From the NCBI RefSeq assembly GCF_014805685.1, contig NC_060898.1:5116501-5180500 (forward strand): 64,000 nt of DNA, read 5' to 3'. Of this stretch, positions 11,003-22,483 are shown piece after piece. Below the pieces are notes generated by a model that was given only the letters and a program-made list of their open reading frames with translations, did not search any database and had not been told where the DNA came from. This stretch comes from Silurus meridionalis. Its lineage: Eukaryota > Chordata > Actinopteri > Siluriformes > Siluridae. A program made the position numbers and the translations under genes. Position 1 is the first letter of the stretch. Each line of letters opens with the position of its first letter.

Positions 11003-12575
11003 AAGCATTCTTACACTACAGTGTTTCCTTTTTTATCTTTCATAACATTAAACATTAACAACTATCATATGAATTGTAAGGACTTCTCTGGACACGAATG
11101 GTCATGGCATGTTTACAATGTGAGTCAGACGATTGGTTTAAACCCCTAGTTTCTGGGAGGAACATGAGATTGAGACAGTTTGCAGAACAGAATTGTGTCT
11201 TCAAGCTTTTATAGAGCTGCAGCTCAGGCAATTTCCTGCTTGGCTAGATGCTGAGACGAGCGCAGCTCTTGCTGACCTTGTTGCTTCTTCAAAGCTGAAA
11301 GCATACATAATTACCTGTCTTTTACCATGCCTGTTTACAGCCCGAACTAAATATCGCAGAATTTGAAACCAACAGTTTTTGTAGCCTTGTTGTTTTTTTT
11401 TTTCCCCCAGCTGTGACCCGGCTGTATAACTGACGCTGTTTTGACTACACAATTTATTATTTTTATGAAGAAATGCTTCTGAATAAAGATCCTGATAATA
11501 TCAATGACTTCATTAGAATCACTGAATCAGTGTGACATGAGTGTTCGTAGGAATCCAAGGCTATATTTGCGCTTCGTCTAATTTATATGAATGTGTATGA
11601 GTGTGTAACTGCAGACTTTTCTGGGATTCTATTTGTGCTAGGAGCTGCCATTACAGTGTACCTGCAGGCTGTATTTCAGCCCATGGCAAAGGATTTGAAT
11701 TGCTGAACAGTCCTTTTCAGATGCCAATGGAGAGAAGAGTGCATTTGTTAGGTAAAAAAATAAAAAGTGGATAATGCTATGTTGTATCTGTATCTGTTTA
11801 GTGTGCTGAAAATCTGTCACTAGATACAGGTTTACACAAGTGGGTGTAGCCCCAAAATAGATTTATTTTAATATTTCTTGTTTTGTCCCCAAAAAGGTAG
11901 AAATGCCCTAATCAGCATGGTGTATGACTTCTGACTCATAACTGTTCCTCGGACTTCGCTACATCACTCTAGTGCGTAAATGAATTTGAATATTCAGTTC
12001 TAGTGGGTCCTGTTGTACATCAGAGGTACATCATTAACCGTGTTCTTAGAAACAACAAACAATGTTTTAGTAGCGTTTAGATATAATTTGGGATTAATGC
12101 CTCTAATTGCTGCACTTCACAGACTTTCAAAGCCAGATGAAAGAACTGGATGGATGTCAGCTGCTTCCTGTAGATTAACTCATGATTAGGTGACTGACAG
12201 CATGAAAGAGCCTGCCATCTTGCCCCATTTATCCAAACTGAGAGTCAGAGGTGATTCAGCACATGCATGTACATAGAAATGATAAAAGGGCACATTATAT
12301 GCCAGCTGTCTCCCAAGACTGATTTAATTAAATCATAAACATGTCATGTCCTGACATTTATGTCTAGTTGTGTTGCAATGTCATGTTATGCTACAATTAC
12401 CAATAATTCATGATATATCGCCTCAGTGATGCAGGTTCTTCAGGGGTTCTTGGGATGCTTGCTGATTCTACATGGACGTTTCTTTTGAAAATTCAACACT
12501 AGACTTGTGATTTGATAGATCATTTGTAATAAAAAAAAAAGTCTATGGGCTTTGCTGTAGGCGTCTGTATACAGT
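11001..12575. other. Intergenic DNA without recognised features
   Basis: Moderately AT-rich unique-looking sequence. No transposon termini or exons were recognised. Confidence 0.35.
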
Positions 12576-12793
12576 AGACCCTTTATTTGTTCTCTGTGAA
12601 AGACAAATCTATGAAAGACTTAAAAGGCCAATGCTTGGACCATTCTGATGGTCGTACATCACAAAGTGTTTTAGTCACTTTTTTACCATGGCAAATGATT
12701 ACTTTTTATATGATTAAAAACAGAAAATCATAATTTTGACTCTTGATGTTAGACATCAGGAATTTGTGAGACATTCATGTTCGTTTATGCTTC
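12576..12793 (+). repeat. Direct repeat, left copy, flanking mariner
   Basis: AGACCCTTTATTTGTTCTC...GTGAAAGACAAATCTATGAA, TTTTTTACCATGGCAAAT and TGTGAGACATTCATGTTCGT recur in the same order and orientation at 13468-13690. The two copies differ by many substitutions, so the duplication is old. Confidence 0.7.
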
Positions 12794-13464
12794 TACGAGC
12801 TGGCATCAAAATGTTCTGAGACTAGTTTTGTAACAACAGATGGCAGCACAAGGCTGCACACACAGTCACAGGGAGCGCTAAACTTCATAAATTAGTGTGC
12901 TAAAAGACTTTGTTCTGTGTACATTGGGAGCTGTGCAACTGGTGCTATTCTGACCATGTGCATTACCACTTCTGCTGGGCAAATCCACCATAGAGACATT
13001 TGACATAATTTGGCAAGCTTACAGTGATGCTGCAATGAGTCGTTCGCGGTGTTTTGAGTGGCACATGCGCTTCAAAAGAGGAAGAACATTACTGGAACAC
13101 GACAAGAGATCAGGAAGACATTCGACGAGCTCAACCCCGAAAATGTCAAAACCATTGCAACTGTTGCAACCTCTGCAACTTGTGCATGATGATCGTCGGA
13201 GAACAATCCGCATGATCTCACTTCCGCACCCACCCTACTCACCCGATTTGCCTCCCTGGTTTGACACCACCTCCAGCGCAAGTCGTAGAAGGTTTTGACA
13301 CGTTTTGAAAAAAAGACTTCCAGGACACATTCCAGAAGTAGCCGGAATGCTGGAAGCACTATATTGCTGTGCAAGGGGAATACATTGTAGTGTAAAAATG
13401 TAGATAAATAAAGTGCTTTCTTGTAAACTGAGCTAGTCTCAAAACATTTTGATACCATCTTGTA
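12794..13464 (+). mobile_element. Internally deleted mariner element
   Basis: The left end, after TA at 12794-12795, reads CGAGCTGGCATCAAAATGTT. The right end is its imperfect inverse, ending before TA at 13463-13464. The inverted repeats are about 30 bp with roughly five mismatches. The element is about 670 bp, half the usual mariner length, because the transposase middle is missing. It lies exactly at the junction between the direct repeats 12576-12793 and 13468-13690. Confidence 0.85.
13020..13297 (+). pseudogene. Mariner transposase remnant
   Basis: The + strand reads AAMSRSRCFEWHMRFKRGRT, then DKRSGRHSTSSTP, matching the second helix-turn-helix of mariner transposases (LSRSRVFEWHKRFKEGR-type). 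It then jumps to HDDRRRTIRMI and LPHPPYSPDLPPW, the latter being the mariner catalytic-core motif PHPPYSPDLAP. The stretch carrying the first catalytic aspartates is deleted and no full frame remains, so it cannot encode an active enzyme. Confidence 0.8.
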
Positions 13465-13467
13465 AGT

Positions 13468-13690
13468 TAGACCCTTCATTTGTTTTTCTGTGAAAGACAA
13501 ATCTAAGAACCTTTTAGATTATTAAACACTTTTGTTTAGGATTTTACTCAAAATTCATAATTTAGCACATCAGTGTTTTATTCCCTTTTTTACCACAGCA
13601 AATTATAAATTTTTAATTTTACAAACAGAAAATTGTTTAATTTTTTAGACAACCGGGAACCTTTGAGACATTCACGTTTGTTCGTGTTAC
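13468..13690 (+). repeat. Direct repeat, right copy, flanking mariner
   Basis: AGACCCTTCATTTGTTTTTC...GTGAAAGACAAATCTAAGAA, TTTTTTACCACAGCAAAT and TTTGAGACATTCACGTTTGT match the left copy at 12576-12793 in order and orientation. Confidence 0.7.
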
Positions 13691-14139
13691 TACTTATAGT
13701 ATCTATAAACAGTCATTCCCTCCAGGTTTTTATTTTTATATTAGGTTGGAAAACCAAATAAAGGTGTTATGAAGCACTGACACAGGAGACTATTCCCCAA
13801 AAAAAACGTTTCCTCACAGAAAATTTCAACAAATCACTATACCATGGTTTTTTTTTCCCTCCTGTGAAAAGTCCATAATTTAAGTCTAAATGATAATGTT
13901 TTAGAGCAGTGGATTCTGTCAGGAACCTGCTAACAGTGTTAAGAATTAGCACAAGATTGGACAATCACAGGTGACCTTTAAACACATACCACGCTATACA
14001 CCTAGACGTACATTTTAATAGCATCTCATAATGCTGCCATCTTCTGTGACGTGTTTATAGAGTGGTTATGTCAGTTCCTTAAATCACACACCCACCTGAA
14101 CGAGATAAAGGGCTTGGGAAGACGATTTATGATTGGTGG

Positions 14140-15000
14140 AACAAACGCTAAAAAACATTGGCCAGTGCTGTGTCCTCAGTGCAGGTAGATGGGGATTAGC
14201 TGTACTGGCTGTCTGGAGAGCGGCTGTGCTGCGTGGGCAGTGTGCATGGCTCTCATCTCTGCCAGCCTGACAGCCTCTCCACAGGGACCACCTGTCTGCC
14301 TGACTATTCAGAGCTAATGGTAAACACTACAGCTCTCCATATAGCCTGTGAGCTCTCCTATGGACTAAAAGGTGCGTCATACACCCACGTGGCATTCATC
14401 TCTTTAAACCAACACAAACTGTATGAGCTGTCAGTCAGAAGCCAGCGATGCCACACGCGGGTGCACTGCAACCAATGCAGTAAATAAAAAACAAAACAGA
14501 AAAACTGCTTTGTACAATTTGTGATTTTATGCTAAACAGTTCTGCATGCCTTATCAAACCTCAGCAGCCTCGGGATTCATCTCCTTGACAGTAAAATGTG
14601 GATGCCGGGGGCTGAGTGTGTTATTCTACGAGCCTTAACAGGAGCGCGTTCGCCGCCTCGTGCGTATAATAAAGCTTTTTATACCCCCTGCCCTGTGTGC
14701 CGAGCTATTCTGAAGTGGCATTTCTTGACCCAATTAATTTCATGCCACAAGGCTCGTTGCATAGCCGCTATTTGCACTTTTCATCCCTTTTTTTTAATCA
14801 GTGAAGGTCAAGATAATGTAAGTGGGAGAAGATGAGTTCGGCTGAGAGCTATTTTTCAAATCGCTTTCAAAAGGATGGACCGAGGAGGGGGTCAAACGTG
14901 GAGCCAGAGCTCTGTAAATACAGTAGGAAAGGCAAGGTATTTAAAGCAGCGTCATTAAAACCATTGTCTTCAAATTCAAATACAAAGGTGCGCTGAATAG
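14140..15000. other. Repeat-poor intergenic stretch, possible conserved noncoding DNA
   Basis: No transposon termini were recognised. Base composition is balanced compared with surroundings, with motifs such as CCAATTAATTTCATGCC near 14730 and GTGAAGGTCAAGATAATG near 14800. No splice-bounded exon is convincing. Confidence 0.3.
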
Positions 15001-15238
15001 TGGAGGCTTCACAAATACCGTTTTTTTTTCAGTGTAATTACTGATATTATAAATATTGTCATAAATTCCACATCTCAGCACTTGCTCTTGATGATCTTCT
15101 GACTATAATTATCACCTGTCTCTGCTTATTATTACAGTATGTGTTCCCTTCCTCCTTGTATTTTCCTCATAGCTTTAGGTTCATTCTTGGTCAGTTTTGT
15201 GTGCTTTCACTCTCCTGTGTCTACAACTTGTCTATCTA

Positions 15239-15476
15239 CACCGATCAGGCATAACATTATGATCACATGTCTAATATTGTGTTGGTCCCCCTTTTGCTGC
15301 TGAAACAGTTCTGACCTGTTGAGCATTAACAGCATTAACTTCTTTAGCAATTTGAGCTACAGGAGCTCGTCTGTTGGATGGGACCACACGGGCCAGCCTT
15401 CACTCCCCACATGCATCAATGAGCCTCGGCTGCCCATGACCCTGTCGCCGGTTCACCACTGTTCCTTCCACTTACC
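15239..15476 (-). mobile_element. Tc/mariner-like element, truncated copy
   Basis: After TA at 15237-15238 it starts CACCGATCAGGCATAACATT, the same terminus as the elements at 1608 and 33438. It is truncated after TTCACCACTGTTCCTTCC. Read on the minus strand it corresponds to the transposase N-terminal part of the family. Confidence 0.65.
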
Positions 15477-15479
15477 TAA

Positions 15480-17640
15480 CGGACACGTGTGTATTATCTA
15501 CATGCCTATGCATACAAGTGCATTGACAAAAATGATATTAATGGAAGGCTGGGAACAGTCTAATAGCATGTTTAGAGGACTGGTGTGCATTAATGATACC
15601 AGCAATCATAATGCTCTCACTCTGGTCCTCCTTTTCGTGCGAACCGAATGAAAATAGGCCTGGGGAGGAACTCCGGGCCATCCGCTAAGAAGCCAGGTGC
15701 ACTAGCTGTAAGCCTATAAGCCCAACTTATGTTAAATGTCAATCAAACGTCCTGTAAATAGTGAACAATTTGGCTTGGTATTAAAGAGTCGTTATTCTCT
15801 GAGATGTGAATAGGTGGGTGGGGTGGTTTGATGAAGAATGAAAGAAAGAATGAGCGTCTGTTTTAGCTTTCAGGGGTCAAACAAAACCCTCAGTGGATGG
15901 ATTTGTAATGCATGCAAGCAGTCTGGGTATTGAGCCTAATGAGGAAAGACACCATATAGATGGGCAAAATGAATCAATACAAAGAAACTGGAAAAGGTCA
16001 AGGGTGTGCAGGAGTGGAGGAGGAGAAGTGTGAGCAACTAGGTTCTAAAAAAAAAGAAAGCTTGAAAATGTCATCCTTGCTCACATTCCCAATTTGCAGT
16101 AAATGAATGATATTGATAATTAGGGTAATGGTGGCTTAAGATACCCTTTTTTGGGTATGATCAAGCCATTTTTAGCATCCTGAATGTTTCTATCTGTCTA
16201 TCTTTTTTTTAATGAAAAGGCCGAACAGAGCTCACCCCAACAGATGGCTGATTATTCATTTGACAGAAAATCTGTACAAAAAAATAATAATAAAAAACAA
16301 ATACAGAGTAATGCGCCATCTGAAGGTCATTAAAAAAGTTATAGGACTCTGAAGCAGCATCAGCAAGCAACAAGCAGTCATTTATGTGAGAATGTCTACA
16401 GTGTAACACCAATAAGTAAATAACTCCAAATAAAGGAAATTAATCCCTGGTCATTTTTCTGTGGATTGTACCTGTAGATGTTACGACAGACTGATTCCTC
16501 CTGATGTCCTACTTCTGAATGGGGTTCTCATCAACTGGAAACAATTTACTGTTGTTAAGGATGCCCTGAAATGGACAGCTAAAAAACACTTGGAATGTCT
16601 GTGGATGGTTTCACTTGGAAACCATAAAGATAGCTTTGGACTACAAATAAAAAATTTTCTCAGTTGCTTTGGATTGAAATTTCCAAAACTACTTCAACCT
16701 CCATATGACTTTAAAGTCACTTGACTTTTTTTTTTCAACCAGAACAAAAAAGCATTTTTAGTTGCTTTGATCAAATTGCGAATTCTTCTGTACATTCTTT
16801 TAATTGATTGTGTACAATTGTCTGCGGTTTCCTACATTATAAATTTTGTCGTGTTGATCAAAATATATTATACTAATAGTCTTAACCCCCAAAACATCTC
16901 TCCATCAGTTCATCGCTTAAGTCATTGACTGCAAAATGGTTAAAACAGTTGTCATAAGTTAAGTTTATCTTCTTCAAATTTCTATTCAACTTTTATTTGT
17001 AAATGTGTCTTGAATTTAGGAATTGTGTAGATGAATTTTGAATTTCACTAATGAATTGGACAGCATCAAGATCAACTAATGATCAACTAGTGCTCTAAAA
17101 TAGGTCTAAGGTAAATCTCATGAACCTTCAATTGGTAATCAAATACAGACTGAGTAAAACGCAGAATTTCAATTTCTAAAAATTGATGAACAACCAGGAA
17201 ATGAACGACACTTTCAATCAATATCGCACATACAGGATTGTGTACATTTGTGCTGTTGAAATTAATAGATGCAATACAGAAGAAATTCAAACCATAGTTT
17301 CTATCAAAAAATACTGAAACCGTACACCGTCATACTGATAACTGATGACTAAACATTTTGACTCTCATGTTTGTGAACAATAACAAAAGGAGTTCTGACG
17401 GCATTTATGCATTCGTTGACACAAATACTTACTTTTGAGGGATGAACTAAGGATTTTGAGAAAAGTACCGGCTTTTGCAAGTAATCCAATGAGATGTGGT
17501 GTTTGTACAAATTGTGAGAAATGCACTTACTGGTGTGCAAATATTAAGAATGATTGAAGAAACGCTTCAAAGCAATTGAGAAAAACTGTCACCATGATCA
17601 GTTTTGCATTCAAGTCTCCTTTAGGGAAAAGTTAATTGCT
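15480..17640. other. Intergenic DNA, mostly unassigned
   Basis: No gene was recognised. Between about 16440 and 17580 the sequence has open stretches on both strands (for example KKHLECLWMVSLGNHKDSFG on the + strand) that look like decayed transposon coding DNA but match no family I can name. Confidence 0.3.
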
Positions 17641-17649
17641 TCAACAATG

Positions 17650-18160
17650 AGGAAATTATAACAAATAGACATTTGGTGTCACACAGCTGAGAATGGGTTC
17701 TGTTTTGATTCTGGCTCCTCTCAAGACTTCTTATATCATCTCACTGAGTTTTTGCTTGCCACTGTCACACTGTAGTGCCACTGTCACATTGCCACTACAG
17801 TAACCCCCATTTATTGCGGTGGTTACGTTCCATTTTATGTATACAGTACTGTACTGTATTAAAATTTTACTTCATTTTATAATTGATAATTATATTTTTA
17901 TCTATAAATTTCATTAATTCAACATAAAATTCCATAAAAACAATTCCCTATAAGTTTTTTTGGTCTATTGTGCTATCCACGAGGACCGGGAAAATCAGCC
18001 AAACAAATTAGTTATGTTTCAAATGCAAAACCGGGGGCGCGATATTCGAACCGCGGTAAAGGGGGGGATTACTGTTTCTTTCTGTGGAGCTGCTTTTGGG
18101 TAATGTCAATTGTTAAATGTGCCATAGAAATAAAATGTAATAGAATTGAATTGATAGTAA
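17650..18160. repeat. Dispersed repeat (GGTTCCTCTCAAG family) split by a MITE
   Basis: GACATTTGGTGTCACACAGC, CTGGCTCCTCTCAAGACTTC and GAGTTTTTGCTTGCCACTGT lead up to the MITE at 17798. The repeat resumes after 18075 with GGAGCTGCTTTTGGGTAATG and GCCATAGAAATAAAATG. A second copy at 56600-57390 is also split by a pogo-like MITE. Confidence 0.55.
17798..18074. mobile_element. Pogo/Tigger-like MITE
   Basis: Starts CAGTAACCCCCATTTATTGC after TA (17796-17797) and ends with the inverse (CGGTAAAGGGGGGGATTACTG). About 277 bp with no coding capacity. Termini beginning CAGT(A/G) followed by a C-rich block are typical of pogo-like elements. The right-hand TA is mutated to TT. Confidence 0.7.
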
Positions 18161-18833
18161 TGCCAGGGTTATTTCCTTCTTTCTGTATCGCTATCTAAAG
18201 AGAGTGATGCAGCAGCACTTTAGTTTTATAGTCTGTCAAGCTTTTTTACCCCCTCATACGCTCTGTTCAGACAGATCAACTTCATTATTGTGCTTGTCAT
18301 CTTGTAGATCTTGCAACCCCTCATGCATTGCATTCTGGAACATTGAGACATTTACATTTGTATTTCTCATGTATATAACATTGATTATAGTTGGAAAATG
18401 GAGAGTTAAAAAAGAAACTCTTGCTCTTTTGTTTCTAGGCACTTACAGCCAAATCTCAGTTATTCCAAATTAATTTTAGATTCTTTTCTCAAATGAAATA
18501 CTTATTCTCATACCAGAAATACATTTCCAGCCCAACAAATTACTCATATACTGTATACAGTATCATCACATTAAATGAGTTCCAGGGTGGACTTTTCATT
18601 TACGAAAGAACGAAATCTGAGAGTGGGAGGCAGAATGACAGCCCTTATTTGAGATAATAGAGCTGGAACTTTCAATATTAGATATTTTACAGGGTCAATG
18701 TATTCCACTCCGTTTAAAGTAACGACTTTGTGTACCAAAGAGTAATTTCAACCATGGTCTATTACATAAAGCACTTCTGGGGAATAATCAGTCACTGGCT
18801 TTATATTTCATAGTGCCCTTGCATGTACAGTAA

Positions 18834-18858
18834 GCACACACACACACACACACACACA
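18834..18858. repeat. (CA)n microsatellite
   Basis: About 12 CA units. Confidence 0.9.
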
Positions 18859-18949
18859 TGTAGATAGACAAACATGGGATATATTGAGGGATGGATGGAT
18901 TAGATGTAGTAGATTAGTCATGTACCTTCAATTTTCTGCCTTTTTTCTT

Positions 18950-19340
18950 TTTCATTCTACTATTTGCTGCACATTACCCATTCAGGCAAATAAAACTGCA
19001 TGCCTCCCCAGTCAAACAAATTGGAAATGAATTCGATTGCTTCTGTTTGTTTGTTTGTTATGGCACGCACAATAAGACGCTGCAATTTGCAGAATAAATT
19101 GAAAATTAGAGAAATCACCCAAAGGTCATTAACTTCACTGATACTAGCAATGAGAGACAAGAGCCAGTTAATTACCTTTGCTTATTGTGCTCAAATTCAT
19201 GTCCTGGCGCTCCGTCTCTGCCTGTTTTGGTCTAATCGGCTAAATTGGAGCTGTTACTCTTTTAACTTCATTAATTATATCCATCAATCACTCTCGCTGA
19301 CCTGTGCAGCTCTCACGGCTCAGTCTAACTAACCAAGCCA
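18950..19340. other. Candidate conserved noncoding element
   Basis: A repeat-free stretch with many homeodomain-like cores (TTAATTACC at 19168, TTAATTATATC at 19271) and an AAAGGTCATTAAC motif near 19120. It does not look like an exon: open frames lack flanking splice sites and family resemblance. Conservation cannot be tested from one sequence. Confidence 0.35.
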
Positions 19341-19939
19341 CCTGAGTGTGCAAAGCTACTGAACCTTTCTAATCTTAAATGTGCAGTGTGATGACCTGGA
19401 TCTCAATTACCTGGAGATTGGGGAATTCAAGCATCGGCTTTAATATCGCAATCAATCTGTATATTTTTCAAGCCGTGCATCATGTGTTGAATCAGAAGTG
19501 TAAAACTCAGGCAAACATTAAACTCGGTGACCTGATGTAACCCAGACCTAATGAGAAACCAAGAGGCAGCCAAACAGCTTCAAATTATTCATGCTAGATC
19601 ATCAGGATGCCAAGATTTCAGGTTCTGCTCTGATAGACTATGCATTTTTCAAGATTTACCTGCTAACTTTGTAGAAATGGTAGTCATATATGACTTTATA
19701 ACGTTTATCTGGAAATTCAGAAGTATCAAGAAGCCCAAAAGTAACTCCAGAAGAATCTATGGTCATTTTAAATGGCCAATTAATATCTGAATGTGAGCCC
19801 ATTTTTATTTTGTGGTACTGTTTAGTGCCATATTTTTTTTGACAAAACCCTCAGTTTCATTTGTAAGATTTATTTATCAAATTTATCATTTATTCAATGT
19901 GTACTGATGTTATAACTTTATCGCAGAAACTGTGCCATA

Positions 19940-19941
<2 letters not shown>

Positions 19942-20003
<62 letters not shown>
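19942..20003. repeat. (TA)n microsatellite, left of Tc1
   Basis: About 62 bp of TA ending at the Tc1 left terminus. Confidence 0.95.
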
Positions 20004-20006
<3 letters not shown>

Positions 20007-21546
20007 TGCATTGCAAAAGTATTCATACCCCTTAAATATTTTCACATTTTGTCAGGTTATAACCACAGACTTAAATGTATTTTATGTGAAAGACCAACAC
20101 AAACTATCGCATACTGTAATTGTGAAGTGGAAGGAAAATGAGATGTGGTGTTAAAGATTTTTTTACAAATAAAAATCTTAAAAGTGTGGCGTGCATATCT
20201 ATTCAGCCCCCTTTACTCCGATACCCCTAAATTAAATCCAGTGCAATCAACTGCCTTCAGAAGTCACCTAATTAGTAATTAGAGTCTACCTGTGTGTACT
20301 TTAATCCCAGTATAATTACAGCTGTTCTGTGAAGGCCTCAGTGGTTTGTTAGAGAACATTAGTGAGCAAACTGCATCATGAAGACTAAAGAAGGTCACAC
20401 CAGACAGGGATAAAGTTCGGAAAAAGTTTAAAGCAGGGTTAGGTTATGAAAAACACATCCCAAACTTTGAACATCTCACAGAGCACTGTTTAATCCATCA
20501 TCTAAAAACCAAAAGTATGGCACAACTGCTAACCTACCAAGACATGGCCGTCCACCTAAACTGACAGGTCAGGCAAGGAGAGCATTGATCCAAGAAGCAG
20601 CCAGAAGGCCCATGGTAACTCTGGAGGAGCTGCAGAGATCCACAGCTCAGGTGGGAGAATATGTCCACAGGACAACTATTAGTTGTGCACTCCAATTATG
20701 TGGCTATTATGGAAGAGTGGCAAGAAGAAAGACTATGTTGACAAAAAAAAGATTAAGATGTTCTGTTTGCAGTTTGCCACAAGCCATGTAGGAGACACAG
20801 CAAACTTGTGGAAGAAGGTGGTGTGGTGTGGTCAGATGACCTACATGCAAAACGTGATGTGTGGTGGAAACTTAACACTGCACATCAACCTGAACACACC
20901 ATCCCCACCATGAAACATGGTGGTGGCAGCATTATGCTGTGGGGATGCTTTTCTTCAGAAGGGACAGGGAAGCTGGTTAGAGCTGTTTCGGAAGATGGAT
21001 TGAGCTAAATACAGGGAAATCCTGGAAGAAACCCTTTAGAGACTGCAAAAGACGTGAGACTGGGGCGGAGGTTCACCTTCCAGCAGGACAACGACCCTAA
21101 ACATACAGCCAAAGCTACAATGGAATGGTTGAGATCAAAGCATATTAATGTGATAGAATTGCCCAGTCAAAGTCCAGACCTAAATCCTATTGAAAATCTT
21201 TGGCAAGACTTGAAAATTTCTGTTCACAGATGTTCTCCATCCAATCAGATTCAACTGGAGCTGTTTTGGAAAGACGAATGGGCAAAAAATACAATATTTA
21301 GATTGCAAAGCAGGTAGAGAAAAATCCAAAAAAGTGTACCTGCAGCTGTAATTGCAGCGAAATGTGGTTCGGCCTAGTATTGACTCAGGAGAGGGTTGAA
21401 TACATATGCATGCCACACTTTTTTAGATTTTAGATAGAACACCGTGTATCATTTTCCTTCCACTTTATGCGATACTTTGTGTTGGTCTATCAAAATAAAT
21501 CCCAATAAAATACATTTTCGTGGTTAATGAATACTTTTGCAATGCA

Positions 21547-21549
<3 letters not shown>
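20004..21549 (+). mobile_element. Full-length but decayed Tc1 transposon
   Basis: Termini CAGTGCATTGCAAAAGTATT and its inverse AATACTTTTGCAATGCACTG are perfectly matched over the outer 20 bp and bordered by TA on both sides. The length of 1546 bp is normal for Tc1. It is embedded in (TA)n tracts on both sides and ends about 1 kb upstream of the whrn start codon. Confidence 0.93.
20378..21317 (+). pseudogene. Tc1 transposase pseudogene
   Basis: The frame opens at ATG 20378 (MKTKEGHTRQG, then a stop). The paired-like DNA-binding part survives as TTANLPRHGRPPKLTGQARR, followed by LIQEAARRPMVTLEELQRS. The catalytic core is spread over shifted frames: [15 protein letters not shown] (first aspartate region), [33 protein letters not shown] (second aspartate) and SPDLNPIENLW (the glutamate). 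A normal Tc1 transposase is about 340 residues. Several frameshifts and stops mean no active enzyme is made. Confidence 0.9.

Positions 21550-21620
<71 letters not shown>
21550..21620. repeat. (TA)n microsatellite, right of Tc1
   Basis: About 70 bp of TA starting at the Tc1 right terminus. Confidence 0.95.
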
Positions 21621-21871
21621 CAAAAAAAGATCCACTATTATTTATTTATATATTTATATATTCTACTATTTTTAAAGCATTTTCACTTTCCAGTTTTTTT
21701 TTCCACAACTACCTAAAACTTTGGCACACACCCATATGGGGTTTTTAGTTGCATGCATTCATATTTAAAGCGCATATAAAAAGCCATGAGGTCTCTGATG
21801 GCTGATGTGCAGTAACTTCATATTAATAACCGGAAATATTGGAAAGGTCCGGGTACGCACGTGTGTTGTCG

Positions 21872-21884
21872 GTTACTAAGCAAC
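21872..21884 (+). promoter_or_regulatory. RFX X-box-like motif
   Basis: GTTACTAAGCAAC is two inverted RGYAAC half-sites (AGTAAC on the minus strand, AGCAAC on the plus strand) with a one-base spacer. RFX factors bind this arrangement in promoters of ciliary genes. It lies 720 bp upstream of the whrn start codon. Binding is inferred. Confidence 0.5.
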
Positions 21885-22378
21885 TTACTATCCCATACTG
21901 CGTCACTTCCTGTGGAACAGAGCCGGAGTCAGAGTCGGGCGTGTGGACGCGCAGACAGCTGAGGAGCTGTTTTCTGATTCTTGTGCTACTAAGTATCGGA
22001 TTTGGTCCAGTTTCCGGAATACGTATTAGCTTTGTTTATATGTGAGAAGTAGATACTTGGTTTTGGATTAGTTTTTTATGAAAGAACAGGTTTAGGACGG
22101 ATGTTGGATACGATGTATCTTCTCGTAACGAGACTAACGGCGGAAACGGAAGCTGGAATGTTCCTCTAAGTGTCCAAGTTGTAACTCTGTATTTGTTTAT
22201 TTTTTGGTAACTTCTGTGTCTGGTTGCTTTAAAACAAGTGCGGAGTGTGCGGTTGGACCCGGAGACACCGGAGAAGCTCTTGGTGCCACTTGACCCTGTT
22301 TTCCAGATACGAAGACGCACCTGAGAAGGACACTGTGGGAGGACAGTTTTCATTCGAGTTCCGTTGACACTCGGGACA

Positions 22379-22435
22379 ATGAAAAAATGCAGGATAGACG
22401 GTGGGTTCCATCTGGAAACAACGTGCCTACTGTGA
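22379..22435 (+). other. Upstream ORF 1 of whrn
   Basis: ATG at 22379 opens 18 codons and stops at TGA 22433-22435, before the main start. It matters only if the transcript begins upstream. The stop overlaps a possible donor GTGAGT. Confidence 0.35.
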
Positions 22436-22483
22436 GTCCTAAACGGAGGGTGAAGTCGTGGCGACTCGGCTGGGAAGCTCAGC

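Noticed and set aside
19897..20154. Open frames encoding poly-(IY) across TA tracts (also 21527, 32062, 32147)
   Set aside because: They are translations of (TA)n microsatellites.
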